Shown one piece after another: positions 26,769 to 35,963 of a stretch of DNA of 64,000 nt; within the stretch, counting starts at the first letter, position 1, and each line of letters begins with the position of its first letter. The stretch spans positions 117,043 through 181,042 of the forward strand of contig CBDCFT010000012.1 in NCBI GenBank assembly GCA_965216365.1, read 5' to 3'. The notes below the pieces were generated by a model. The model had not been told where the DNA came from and searched no databases. It was given only the letters and a program-made list of their open reading frames with translations. This stretch comes from CBDCFT01 sp965216365. Its GTDB lineage: Bacteria > Pseudomonadota > Gammaproteobacteria > Arenicellales > CBDCFT01. The position numbers and the translations under genes were made by a program.

Positions 26769-26863
26769 CTACCAAGAAAGTTTCATCGTTCAGTTTCAAT
26801 TCAGTGAAAATTCAGCCTGCGCCGGTATGATTTTACAAAGGTAAATACCGGGGAGAAATTGAC

Positions 26864-27253
26864 ATGAAAAAGCTAGTCATATGTATGTTAACCACAGGGA
26901 TGTTGGTATTGTCCTCAGCCGCATCAGCGGGAGGATATAAGAGTTATGGTCATGGTCACGGCCATGGGCATAAACATTATCACAACCATGCGCATGGCCA
27001 TCACCATGGTCACAACAAGCATGGGTACCGTCACCACAAAAAGTACCGGTCGCACAGTCGTAAAGAACGGCGCAGAAGTCGGCACCGCACCGCTTATGCG
27101 TTAGGTGGCGCAATTCTGGGTTCGGCCCTGACTTACGCATTGACTCGACCGCGTTATCACGAGCCGCACTACAATTCCCGATACTATCAACCCCGATACT
27201 ATCAACCGTATGAACGTCACTATGGTCGATACAATTCGTATCCGCGTTATTAG
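26864..27253 (+). CDS. Secreted histidine/tyrosine-rich protein
   Basis: The 129-residue protein has a signal peptide (MKKLVICMLTTGMLVLSSAASA). A Gly-His-rich stretch follows (residues about 28-60, repeated HGH), then a basic segment, a short glycine-zipper-like hydrophobic segment (ALGGAILGSALTYAL) and a Tyr/Arg/Pro-rich tail with repeated RYYQP. The His clusters could bind nickel, zinc or copper in the periplasm. The glycine segment suggests membrane association. I do not assign a family. Confidence 0.65.
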   Translation: MKKLVICMLTTGMLVLSSAASAGGYKSYGHGHGHGHKHYHNHAHGHHHGHNKHGYRHHKKYRSHSRKERRRSRHRTAYALGGAILGSALTYALTRPRYHEPHYNSRYYQPRYYQPYERHYGRYNSYPRY

Positions 27254-27285
27254 TGCAATACGATTAGTGCAATATGGCGAGTAGT

Positions 27286-28284
27286 CTAAAGTAGAAAGCC
27301 TTTGGCAAACGGGTCGTTGCTGTCGACGAAGATAGTATTCAACCCGGTAACAAAGGCTTGTCCTTCGATGCTTGGATAAACGGCGGCGTGGTCACCTACA
27401 CTGGTCGTGTTTTCAACACGGCCAGTGAACAAACTGCCAATCACGCTTTCGTGCACAAAGGGTTCACCCTCTTTCAACAACCCTCTGGCGTAGCGTTGCG
27501 CGACACGCGCGGATGTGCCGGTGCCACACGGTGAACGGTCAACCAGGAACTCTCCGGCAATGACGACATTCTTTGAATCTGCGCCGTCGACGGTTGATTT
27601 TCCCGTCCACATGCAATGCCGCGCACCGTGTATCGTGGCATCTTGCGGGTGAACGATTTCCAGTTCTTTATTGAGTTGTTTGAATGCCTGTACCCCGATG
27701 CGACGTAAATCTTCCGGCGAATAGTCACTGGCGTCGGAAAAATTTTCCTGCGGCTCGATTATGGGATAGAAATTTCCGCCATAAGCAATGTCCGCTTTGA
27801 GTTTTCCCAGCTCCGGGCAATCAAACTCGTGGTCTTTATATAAAAGAAACGATGGCACGTTGGTGAATCGTACCGCTGTCACTTTGTTTCCGTTTTGTTG
27901 ATAACGCGCTTCGATTGATCCCGCTGGCGTTTCGACACGAACGATGCCGGGCGTCCTGGGTGACACCAGGCCATGTTCCAGTGCAAAAGTGACCGAGCCT
28001 ATGGTGCCATGGCCGCACATAGGCAGGCATCCCGATGTCTCAATATATATCAGTGCCATGTCGTACTTGTCATTGGTCGGTGGCATGAGAATGCTGCCGG
28101 ACATTACGCTGTGCCCGCGTGGTTCAAACATTAACGATTGCCGTATCCAGTCGAATTCCTGAATGAAAGCCTGCCGCCGCTCGCTTTGCGTTGCGCCGGC
28201 GATAGGCGGCGCACCGCCAACCACCATGCGCACCGGCATGCCGGCGGTATGCCCGTCGATACAAAAGAATGTGTGTTGTGTCAT
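27286..28284 (-). CDS. 4-hydroxyproline 2-epimerase (proline racemase family)
   Basis: A 332-residue member of the proline racemase superfamily. Both catalytic cysteines are present: Cys90 in MCGHGTIG and Cys253 in SPCGTGTSAR. The pair marks a racemase/epimerase; trans-3-hydroxyproline dehydratases replace one with Thr. It would convert trans-4-hydroxy-L-proline to cis-4-hydroxy-D-proline. The adjacent D-amino-acid dehydrogenase is the usual next step. Confidence 0.85.
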   Translation of the reverse strand: MTQHTFFCIDGHTAGMPVRMVVGGAPPIAGATQSERRQAFIQEFDWIRQSLMFEPRGHSVMSGSILMPPTNDKYDMALIYIETSGCLPMCGHGTIGSVTFALEHGLVSPRTPGIVRVETPAGSIEARYQQNGNKVTAVRFTNVPSFLLYKDHEFDCPELGKLKADIAYGGNFYPIIEPQENFSDASDYSPEDLRRIGVQAFKQLNKELEIVHPQDATIHGARHCMWTGKSTVDGADSKNVVIAGEFLVDRSPCGTGTSARVAQRYARGLLKEGEPFVHESVIGSLFTGRVENTTSVGDHAAVYPSIEGQAFVTGLNTIFVDSNDPFAKGFLL

Positions 28285-28321
28285 CAGTTAAGCTGTAAAA
28301 AACTAAGAGTATCCTATCGCA

Positions 28322-29581
28322 TTAAAACCGGTTAGCGCGATAGGGCGTTAAATCAATGGACGGTTGGTCGCCGCAAACAAGCTCTTTAATCAACCGGCCT
28401 GTGGTAGGCGCCATGGTTAAACCGAGATGGCCATGCCCGAATGCATAAAAAACATTGCTGGCCCTGGCCGAACGGCTTATCACCGGCAGCGTGTCCGGCA
28501 GCGCTGGACGATGCCCCATCCATTCGCTACCGATGTTCTTATTCAATTTCGGCAAAACGCGTTGCGCTTTCGGTAACAACACACGCGCACGCCGGTAATC
28601 GGGTGGCGTGTTAAGTCCGGCCAACTCAACCGTGCCGGACACTCTTAAACCCATGTCCATGGGTGTAATAACGAAACCTTGTGCCGCATAGATCAGTTCA
28701 CGCTTCAAGGTGATATCGGGTTGTGCGATAGTGACGTGGTAACCACGCTCGCTTTCCAACGGAATATTTTCATGTATTTGCTTGGCTAGTAAATGTGACC
28801 AGGCACCGGCAGCAATAACAATGTTGTCCGTTGTGTGGGTGCCTCGCTGCTCCAGTTTTACATTCGCAAGATTGTTTAAGTCCAGAATCAAACCCGACAC
28901 ATTGTCTTTAATGATTTGCCCGCCTTGTTTCGTGATCTCATCGGCGATTATTGTCGCGAAGCGATAGGGGTCGGACAAATGCGACCAGTGTTTAACCAAC
29001 ATGGCGCAGGCAAAATTCTTCGCAATGCCGGGTTCAAGGTCACATAGTTCACCGCCACTAACCAGCTCACACGCGACACCGTGCTCTCGTCGCAGTTGCC
29101 ACTTCCATTGGTCTTCAACATATTCGCTTTGGTGGTCGTAGAGATACAACGCACCGACCTGATAATTCATCAACCGCCTTAAGGATTTGGTTTGCAGCAA
29201 GGGTTCAAAGTCAGAGTAGGTTCGGTCACACAATGCCGACATCGCTTGGCAAATGTTGCGCACCGATTCGCGTTTTCCAGCACGCATAAAACGCACCAAC
29301 CACGGCGCGATTTTTGGCAAATACGACCAACGCAGTGCCAGTGGCCCCATCGGGTCGATCAACCAGCCCGGTACTTTCCACAACAAGCCGGGTGACGATA
29401 ACGGGACGATCTCGGCGATACCTAAACCGCCAGCGTTACCGAAACTTGCTTCCAGCGCCGGTTCTTTCCGGTCTATCAGCGTTATCCGATAACCGCTGCG
29501 TTGCAGATACCACGCACAACACAGACCGACAATACCGGCTCCGACTATGGTTATCCGATTGTTTGAATTTCCGTCAACCAA
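28322..29581 (-). CDS. FAD-dependent D-amino-acid (D-hydroxyproline) dehydrogenase
   Basis: A 419-residue DadA/DAO-family flavoprotein with the N-terminal dinucleotide site IVGAGIVGLCCAWYL and a C-terminal FGHGHLGLTMAP segment that contacts FAD. Such enzymes oxidise D-amino acids to imines at the membrane. Sharing strand and a 37-bp gap with the epimerase, it probably oxidises cis-4-hydroxy-D-proline. The later pathway genes (deaminase, dehydratase, semialdehyde dehydrogenase) are not in the window. Confidence 0.85.
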   Translation of the reverse strand: MVDGNSNNRITIVGAGIVGLCCAWYLQRSGYRITLIDRKEPALEASFGNAGGLGIAEIVPLSSPGLLWKVPGWLIDPMGPLALRWSYLPKIAPWLVRFMRAGKRESVRNICQAMSALCDRTYSDFEPLLQTKSLRRLMNYQVGALYLYDHQSEYVEDQWKWQLRREHGVACELVSGGELCDLEPGIAKNFACAMLVKHWSHLSDPYRFATIIADEITKQGGQIIKDNVSGLILDLNNLANVKLEQRGTHTTDNIVIAAGAWSHLLAKQIHENIPLESERGYHVTIAQPDITLKRELIYAAQGFVITPMDMGLRVSGTVELAGLNTPPDYRRARVLLPKAQRVLPKLNKNIGSEWMGHRPALPDTLPVISRSARASNVFYAFGHGHLGLTMAPTTGRLIKELVCGDQPSIDLTPYRANRF

Positions 29582-29664
29582 GATGGCGATATGGTCTCAA
29601 GCAACAGAAAAAAATGAGCAGTATAATTAAATTGCATTCATTAGTTTAAATAATTCAGCCTACA

Positions 29665-30361
29665 TTGAAACCATTTTCCGTTGCGAAGTTCGAGCACGAT
29701 GGATTTGCGTTAATTAAAAATTACCTTGACGCCTCGTCTGTAAATAGCCTACGCCAATTATTTCCCAATAACGAACCCGGTCGTGCCGGTATGCGCAATC
29801 TGCTGGTTGATTTTCCCGAAGTTGTGAAGCTCGCGCAGTCACGCGCCCTTCGCTCCTTGGTCGAGCCGGTTCTAGGTGAAAACGCCGTCGCTGTTCGCGC
29901 TTAGTATTTCAACAAGACCTCCGAAGCGAACTGGCGTGTGCGCTGGCATCAGGATAAAACGATTGCGGTGAAATCAAGAGAGGATTTACTGGGGTACAAG
30001 GCCTGGTCAACAAAAAAATGGGGTTGTGCACGTTCATCCGCCGGAATCAGTCATGCAAGATATGCTGGCGGTGCGCGTGCATCTGGATGCATCAGGTGAA
30101 GACAGCGGTGGATTGCGAGTATGTCCGGGTTCGCACAAACAGGGAATATTAATGGCGGGCGAAATACAGGACATTGCGAATCAGGATAATAGTATCTGCC
30201 CACCTGCGGAATCCGGCGATGTACTGTTAATGCGTCCACTGCTTGTTCATTCATCGAAACGTTGCGTCTCGGCCCAAAGAAGGGTCGTTCACATCGAGTT
30301 TGCCGGCTGTGAATTGCCTGAACCTTTGCGCTGGCATAGGGCGATTCGGGCGGGTGCCTGA
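29665..30361 (+). pseudogene. Decayed phytanoyl-CoA dioxygenase-like gene
   Basis: The first 79 codons (KFEHDGFALIKNYLD...) stop at an in-frame TAG at 29902. The homology carries on in the same frame (YFNKTSEANWRVRWHQDKT, holding the HxD iron ligands) until an A7 run near 30011. There the frame shifts by one into GVVHVHPPESVMQDMLAVRVHLD and LRVCPGSHKQGIL, ending at 30361. One stop plus one shift make a pseudogene. The A7 shift could be a sequencing error, but the TAG sits where a Leu or Ile is usual and is not a homopolymer artefact. Confidence 0.8.
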
Positions 30362-30401
30362 TACATTATAATGCGCCTCAGCGTTACAAAGGGTATTAAG
30401 C

Positions 30402-30725
30402 ATGACCGTACAAAGCACAATTGAACATAAGTTAACCGAAAAATTGCATCCGGTGCATCTGGAGGTGGTGAACGAAAGTAATATGCACAGCGTGCCGGAA
30501 GGTTCCGAGTCGCATTTTAAGGTAACGGCGGTATCGGATGAATTTACCGATAAAAATCTGGTGGCACGTCATCGTTTGGTAAACGACATTCTCGATGAAG
30601 AACTGCGCGGGTCGTTACACGCATTATCGTTGCACACGTTGACACCGGATGAATGGCTTGATCGCGCCGGTGCGGTGGAGGATTCGCCCGAGTGTCTGGG
30701 TGGTTCCAAAGCCGATCAATCGTAG
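30402..30725 (+). CDS. bolA: BolA family protein
   Basis: A 107-residue protein with the class II KH-like BolA fold: SHFKVTAVSDEF, then LVARHRLVNDIL, and the invariant His in GSLHALSLHTLTP. BolA binds [2Fe-2S] glutaredoxins through this His and influences cell shape and iron-sulphur handling. It stands as a single gene before yheS. Confidence 0.92.
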   Translation: MTVQSTIEHKLTEKLHPVHLEVVNESNMHSVPEGSESHFKVTAVSDEFTDKNLVARHRLVNDILDEELRGSLHALSLHTLTPDEWLDRAGAVEDSPECLGGSKADQS

Positions 30726-30828
30726 TTTTAAGTTCGATATTGATAAAGCCGCCTGCCTGAGTCAGACAAATATTTCAATCTTGTGACGAGCGTGCCCGCG
30801 GCCCGTTCGCTCGGTTAAACTCTATAGC

Positions 30829-32742
30829 ATGTTGAAGTTTGTCGATCTGGCCATACGCCGTGGCCCCCATCTGTTGTTTGAGCATGTCACGATGGATGTG
30901 TATGCGGGTGACAAGGTGGGGATTGTCGGCGCGAATGGCTCCGGTAAATCAAGTTTGTTTGCCTTGATTTTGGGTGAGCTCAAGGCCGATAACGGTGAAG
31001 TGTTCATTCCACGCGATATCATTATTGCGCACGTTGCGCAGGAGATCGAGGCGACGCAAAAACCAGCGATTGAATATGTGATCGATGGCGATGTCGAGTT
31101 ACGCAACGTTCAGCGCCAACTCGCTGAAGCGGAATCTCAAACCGATGGTAAGCAGCAGGCGGAACTGCATGGCCGGCTGGAAGAAATCGAAGGTTATGCG
31201 GCCCATGCGCGGGCGGCGCGGCTGATGTCGGGTCTTGGGTTCTCGGATGAACAAACCACGCAACTGGTAGCGGCATTTTCAGGTGGCTGGCGCATGCGTT
31301 TGAACCTGGCGCAGGCATTAATGTGCCGTTCGGATTTACTACTGTTGGACGAGCCGACCAACCATCTGGATCTGGATGCGGTGATCTGGTTGCAGGACTG
31401 GCTACTCGCTTATCAAGGCACGTTATTGTTGATTTCCCATGACCGCGATTTTCTCGATGCAATCACGCGCTGCGTCGCGCACATTGATCGTCAGCGGGTA
31501 ACACATTATGCGGGCAATTACTCGGCGTTCGAACGCCAACGCGCCGAACAGTTAGCTCGTCAACAGGCCCAGTACAACGAGCAACAGCGTGAGATTAAAC
31601 ACATGCAATCTTTTGTTGCGCGCTTTAGGTACAAGGCGAGTAAAGCGCGTCAGGCGCAAAGCCGGCTGAAGGCGCTGGAACGAATGGAATTGATCGCACC
31701 GGCTCATGTTGGTTCGCAATTTCGTTTTCAATTACGTGCGCCGGATAAGCTGCCCACACCGCTGGTGACGCTGGATAACGTGTCCCTAGGCTACGGCGAA
31801 CAAATCGTACTAAAAGGCGTAAAGTGCGGTCTGCGACCCGGTGATCGTATTGGATTGTTAGGCCGAAATGGCGAAGGTAAGTCAACGTTAATAAAGTGCC
31901 TGGCAAAGGAACTGACGCCGATGACGGGTGATCTTGAATATGCGCAGGATTTCAAGGTGGGCTACTTTGCGCAACATCAGCTTGAGCAACTCGATACAGG
32001 GTCTTCTGCGTCGATGCATTTGCAGAGTGTGGATGCCAAAGCGACTTCGCAGCAACTATTGAATTATCTCGGTGGTTTCGGGTTTCGTGGCGAGCGTGTG
32101 GAGGAGCCGGTGAAACACTTTTCCGGTGGCGAAAAAGCGCGTCTTGTACTGGCTTTGCTGGTTTGTCAAAAACCGAATTTGATTTTACTGGACGAGCCGA
32201 CTAACCACCTCGACATCGAAATGCGCCATGCGTTGACCGTAGCGCTGCAGGACTTCGGCGGTGCTATTGTATTAGTGTCCCACGACCGACACTTGCTGTG
32301 CACAGTTTGCGATGAGCTATGGCTGGTACATGATGGTCGGGTTAATTCCTTTGACGGCGATCTAGACTCCTATCCCGTATGGTTGGCACAACAACAGCGA
32401 AGCTCAATTGAGAAGAACCCAACTGCGCAAGCCACTACAAGACTTCAACAAACGAGTCGAAAAGAAGAACGCAGATTGCAGGCGCAAGCCCGCAAACGTG
32501 TTCAACCATTGCGGGACGAGTCAAAAAAATTAGAGAAAAAACTGGAACGACTGGCACAAAAACAAAACGAATTGGACGAACAATTATCCGATTCGTCGTT
32601 GTATAAAGATCAATCTAAAGACACGTTGATGGATTTAATGTGGAAACGAGCGCAAACGGCCAAAAGCATAGGCGAAATCGAGCAACAGTGGCTAGAGATC
32701 AATAGTGAACTGGAAGCTGCGGTAGATGATGGCCAGCGGTAA
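30829..32742 (+). CDS. yheS: ABC-F family ATPase, YheS type
   Basis: A 637-residue protein, the same length as E. coli YheS, with two ABC domains: Walker A GANGSGKSS and GRNGEGKST, signatures FSGGWRMRL and FSGGEKARL, and two LLDEPTNHLD Walker B motifs. There is a linker between them and a basic coiled-coil C-terminus (about 545-637). ABC-F proteins act on ribosomes in translation quality control rather than in transport. Confidence 0.92.
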   Translation: MLKFVDLAIRRGPHLLFEHVTMDVYAGDKVGIVGANGSGKSSLFALILGELKADNGEVFIPRDIIIAHVAQEIEATQKPAIEYVIDGDVELRNVQRQLAEAESQTDGKQQAELHGRLEEIEGYAAHARAARLMSGLGFSDEQTTQLVAAFSGGWRMRLNLAQALMCRSDLLLLDEPTNHLDLDAVIWLQDWLLAYQGTLLLISHDRDFLDAITRCVAHIDRQRVTHYAGNYSAFERQRAEQLARQQAQYNEQQREIKHMQSFVARFRYKASKARQAQSRLKALERMELIAPAHVGSQFRFQLRAPDKLPTPLVTLDNVSLGYGEQIVLKGVKCGLRPGDRIGLLGRNGEGKSTLIKCLAKELTPMTGDLEYAQDFKVGYFAQHQLEQLDTGSSASMHLQSVDAKATSQQLLNYLGGFGFRGERVEEPVKHFSGGEKARLVLALLVCQKPNLILLDEPTNHLDIEMRHALTVALQDFGGAIVLVSHDRHLLCTVCDELWLVHDGRVNSFDGDLDSYPVWLAQQQRSSIEKNPTAQATTRLQQTSRKEERRLQAQARKRVQPLRDESKKLEKKLERLAQKQNELDEQLSDSSLYKDQSKDTLMDLMWKRAQTAKSIGEIEQQWLEINSELEAAVDDGQR

Positions 32743-32855
32743 ACGAAAGCGCTTTTCATGAATATTGCCATAAGAAGATTCCTTTGAAGTTTGGGATGTT
32801 TTATTGCGACAACACTCGTCAAATCTCGAAGCCAGCAAACTCTATAAGCTCGTAA

Positions 32856-33419
32856 ATGACTCGGACCCAATTCGCCGCTATCGTCTTTGTGCTTAGCATC
32901 GCGACAAAGGCGACAATCATGGCGTCGCCCGCAACGCCAGCACCCGAAGGATATTCATGGATAGAAATGAAAGAGATCAACGGTGCGTTTCTCAAACCGG
33001 AGGGTTGGCATTTCTCCTTTAACAAAGGGAAGCTAATGGGTTCTTTTTCGATCTCGCAAGACAAACCCAGGATTGACGCATCCGTTGGTGTGCGATTTTT
33101 CGCTTACGCCGTAAGTAATTTATCAAAAATCGATTCAAGATTAGTATCGGAACGAATTCCTCAATATGTTGGCAGCATCAGTGGACACAAAGACTACGAT
33201 TTAGCGTTCAGTGAAAACATAACTCGTGGATCGTATTCCGGCATGTCTATCCGCTATCAATTTGAAACAGTCGATGGTGCATTGATGCGACAACAAGCCT
33301 ATCTTGCCGATGATGAGGCTGATTTATTGTTAGTGATTATCTTCGAAAGCCCAACGCAGCATTGGGACCAGTCTTGGGAAACGGGACGGGTTTTATTCGA
33401 TAGTTTTATTCTAAACTAG
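32856..33419 (+). CDS. Hypothetical secreted protein
   Basis: A 187-residue protein with a likely signal peptide (residues 1-about 24, AAIVFVLSIATKATIMASPA). The mature part looks like a mixed alpha/beta domain (YSWIEMKEINGAFLKPEGW, then LLVIIFESP) reminiscent of PsbP-like or outer-membrane-associated domains, but I cannot assign it. It is probably periplasmic. Confidence 0.6.
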   Translation: MTRTQFAAIVFVLSIATKATIMASPATPAPEGYSWIEMKEINGAFLKPEGWHFSFNKGKLMGSFSISQDKPRIDASVGVRFFAYAVSNLSKIDSRLVSERIPQYVGSISGHKDYDLAFSENITRGSYSGMSIRYQFETVDGALMRQQAYLADDEADLLLVIIFESPTQHWDQSWETGRVLFDSFILN

Positions 33420-33753
33420 TTCGCGAAATGTTTTATTTCCGCGGTTAACATTCATGGGATACAGTAAGCGGACTACCCCTTCCCCCTAACCCTCTCCCGC
33501 CGGGGGAGAGGGAGCAAAAATATTCCCCAACAAACTAACCCGCGGCAAGCTAAGGGGTATTGATAATGTAATTTTCGATCTCGCCCCAAGGGGTGGGGAA
33601 TGCAACCCACAGAGATTAAAGGGGGAATAAATCGATTTTTGGGTTCTCCCCCGATCGCTTTTATATGGAGCTGATTTTACATTGATGAGTGCTGGCAAAA
33701 ACACATAGTCGGATGCTAACGGTGACAAGCCACAAGGTAATCGTATCGGAGTT
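33420..33753. repeat. Gene-free interval with a G-rich intergenic repeat
   Basis: CCCCTTCCCCCTAACCCTCT followed by CCCGCCGGGGGAGAGGG (33475-33515) is a copy of the repeat family at 8535 and 47700. The arms CCCTCTCCC and GGGGGAGAGGG pair, so it can form a hairpin. A second related stretch (CTCGCCCCAAGGGGTGGGGA) lies at 33581-33600. No gene is evident. Confidence 0.6.
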
Positions 33754-34536
33754 TCAAGCCTTGTGCGCACGCAGGTGACTTGGACATAATTCGCCGCTTT
33801 CCAGAACCACGGTCATTGCGCGCCATACTTCAATTTCGTGATCCAAAAACTCTTTGCCGATACGTTTGCGGAGATCGTTGTAGAGTTCGCCCGATAATGC
33901 CTGATGTTCTTGCGCCGCTAACGCTCGATACCATTCGTTGCGGTTTATGATATCAATATCCACGAAACCGGCACTTTGCATGGCATCCTGGTAACGCTGT
34001 TGCGAAGCCATGCCGAAGCCTAAATCTTCTGCTTCGACGTAATAGCGCAAAGCATCGGACATTGGCCCGTCATTATCGCGTAACCAGTCGCTGGCGCAAA
34101 ACACACCGCCCGGTTTTAACACGCGATATATGTCGGCAAAGATCGCATTCTTGTCTTCAATATGAATAATAGAATCTTTGCTGAACACCACGTCGAATGA
34201 CTCGTTGTCGAAGGGCAGTGAACCCGGTTCAATCGCACGGAACTCCAGAGCATCGGTTAACAATTTTTCCTTGGCCGTCGCTTTGCAACGATTTACTAGG
34301 CCATGGTCGACGTCTACACCAATAATTTTTGCAGGCTTATAATTTTCTGCGAGAAAAATATCAATCCCGCCGGCACCACAACCGATATCCAATATTGTTT
34401 TATCGTCAAGGTCGACGCCTTGCACTACTTTCGCCACTTCTTCCGAACCACCGGGTGAGAGATAACCTTCGCCCCATACGGCTTCCAGCAATGCCTGCAG
34501 TGATTCATCGTACTCTTGTTCGTGATCGCCAGTCAT
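33754..34536 (-). CDS. PMT-like SAM-dependent N-methyltransferase
   Basis: A 260-residue class I methyltransferase with motif I ILDIGCGAGGIDIFLAENY, acidic SAM-ribose residue in GVDVD, and the FSKDSIIHI segment. The N-terminal WGEGYLSPGG and the SKDSIIHIEDK pattern resemble the GEGY(I/L)S.GG and SRDAILH blocks of Plasmodium-type phosphoethanolamine N-methyltransferases. It may therefore make phosphocholine, or methylate sarcosine/glycine. Substrate assignment is inferred. Confidence 0.7.
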   Translation of the reverse strand: MTGDHEQEYDESLQALLEAVWGEGYLSPGGSEEVAKVVQGVDLDDKTILDIGCGAGGIDIFLAENYKPAKIIGVDVDHGLVNRCKATAKEKLLTDALEFRAIEPGSLPFDNESFDVVFSKDSIIHIEDKNAIFADIYRVLKPGGVFCASDWLRDNDGPMSDALRYYVEAEDLGFGMASQQRYQDAMQSAGFVDIDIINRNEWYRALAAQEHQALSGELYNDLRKRIGKEFLDHEIEVWRAMTVVLESGELCPSHLRAHKA

Positions 34537-34551
34537 TGTTTATTTTCCTCG

Positions 34552-35766
34552 TCAGATGAGTGCCTGGTTCACAAGGGTGCGTAACTCAGGGCGTATTGGA
34601 TATTTACTCGATGGCAGTAGTTGCGTTAAAAAAATCACACTGACATCTTCGCGCGGATCGATCCAGAAAACCGTGCTGGCCGCGCCGCCCCAGCCATACT
34701 CGTCTTTCGAGCACAGAACTTTAGTTTCAGCAGGGTCCAGTACGACGGCAAACCCAAGGCCAAACCCAATGCCTTCGTAAGACGTTTCGTTAAATGTCGC
34801 CTGACCCATGTCGGCCAGATCGCCTGGCAAATGATTGCAAGTCATGTACTCAACGGTTTTGCGCCCGAGCAAACGCACACCATCGAATTCTCCTTTGCGC
34901 CGCAACATTTCAGTAAAACGAAAATAGTCGTTTGCGGTTGAGACCAGACCCGCACCGCCTGAGTACGTTGTGACCTGCGATACAAAAGTAGTCTTGTCAG
35001 GAGACTCGAGAAGATTAAGCGGTTTATCTTTCGTGAATTCATATAATGCCGCCAGGCGTTTCGTGTTCTCGTTCGGCAATGTAAAGCCAGTATCACGCAT
35101 ACCGAGCGGTTCGGTTATTTTTTCCCGGATGAACTGGTCGAACGACTTCCCGCTAACGATTTCAACAACGCGTCCCAGCACGTCTGTCGAAACACCGTAA
35201 TTCCAGCGCGTACCGGGTTCAAATTCCAATGGAATATCCGCGAGCCGGTTTACCACGGTTTCAAGATTATCGATGCTGTGATGAAAATCAGTCTGGCGCT
35301 CTACATACAGTTTCGCGACAGGTGTTTTATTGAGTAAACCATAAGTCAAACCGGACGTATGAGTGAGCAAATGATGCACAGTGATGTCACGACTGGCTGG
35401 TACGGTACGCATGGCGTCACCTCCGCCACCGTCGTAAATAAACATACTTTTGAACGCTGGAATAAACTCATAAACCGGATCACTGAGCTGGAAATGTCCG
35501 TCTTCCAGCGACATCATGATGGCAACCGATGTTAGCGGTTTGGTCATGGAATAAATGCGAAAAATCGTATCCTCGGTGACAGGTAAATTATTCTCGAGAT
35601 CACGTCGGCCACAGGTTTCCAGGTATTCGATTTCGCCACCTCGGGCGACTAACGTCAGTGCCCCCGCCAGCTTGCCTGAGTCAATATAGCGCTGCATCCA
35701 CGGACGGATCCTTTGCAGCCGATCAGGGAAAAATCCGGTTTTGTTCTTGCGCGCACTGGCTGTCAT
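34552..35766 (-). CDS. Family VIII esterase/class C beta-lactamase-like serine hydrolase
   Basis: A 404-residue protein with the SxxK motif (YSMTKPLTS), a Tyr motif in RWNYGVSTDVLG and a WGGAAST segment in place of the KTG triad. This pattern fits EstB-type esterases. There is no signal peptide, so it is probably cytoplasmic. It ends 15 bp before the methyltransferase start on the same strand, and the two may be co-transcribed. Confidence 0.85.
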   Translation of the reverse strand: MTASARKNKTGFFPDRLQRIRPWMQRYIDSGKLAGALTLVARGGEIEYLETCGRRDLENNLPVTEDTIFRIYSMTKPLTSVAIMMSLEDGHFQLSDPVYEFIPAFKSMFIYDGGGGDAMRTVPASRDITVHHLLTHTSGLTYGLLNKTPVAKLYVERQTDFHHSIDNLETVVNRLADIPLEFEPGTRWNYGVSTDVLGRVVEIVSGKSFDQFIREKITEPLGMRDTGFTLPNENTKRLAALYEFTKDKPLNLLESPDKTTFVSQVTTYSGGAGLVSTANDYFRFTEMLRRKGEFDGVRLLGRKTVEYMTCNHLPGDLADMGQATFNETSYEGIGFGLGFAVVLDPAETKVLCSKDEYGWGGAASTVFWIDPREDVSVIFLTQLLPSSKYPIRPELRTLVNQALI

Positions 35767-35963
35767 CGTTAGTCGTTACTTTTTCGAGAATCCCGAATTG
35801 TATTACACCAGTGCTATATTTCAGCTAAAATATCGTCCGTAGTATTGTGATCCTTAACGCCTTTAGTAGCTTTTGGAAGCCAGATCATTATTTTGTCCAC
35901 CAGGTATTTAAATCACAACAAAGATTGCAACCACGATAGCCGTATGTCCCTCAGTGTATTCCT

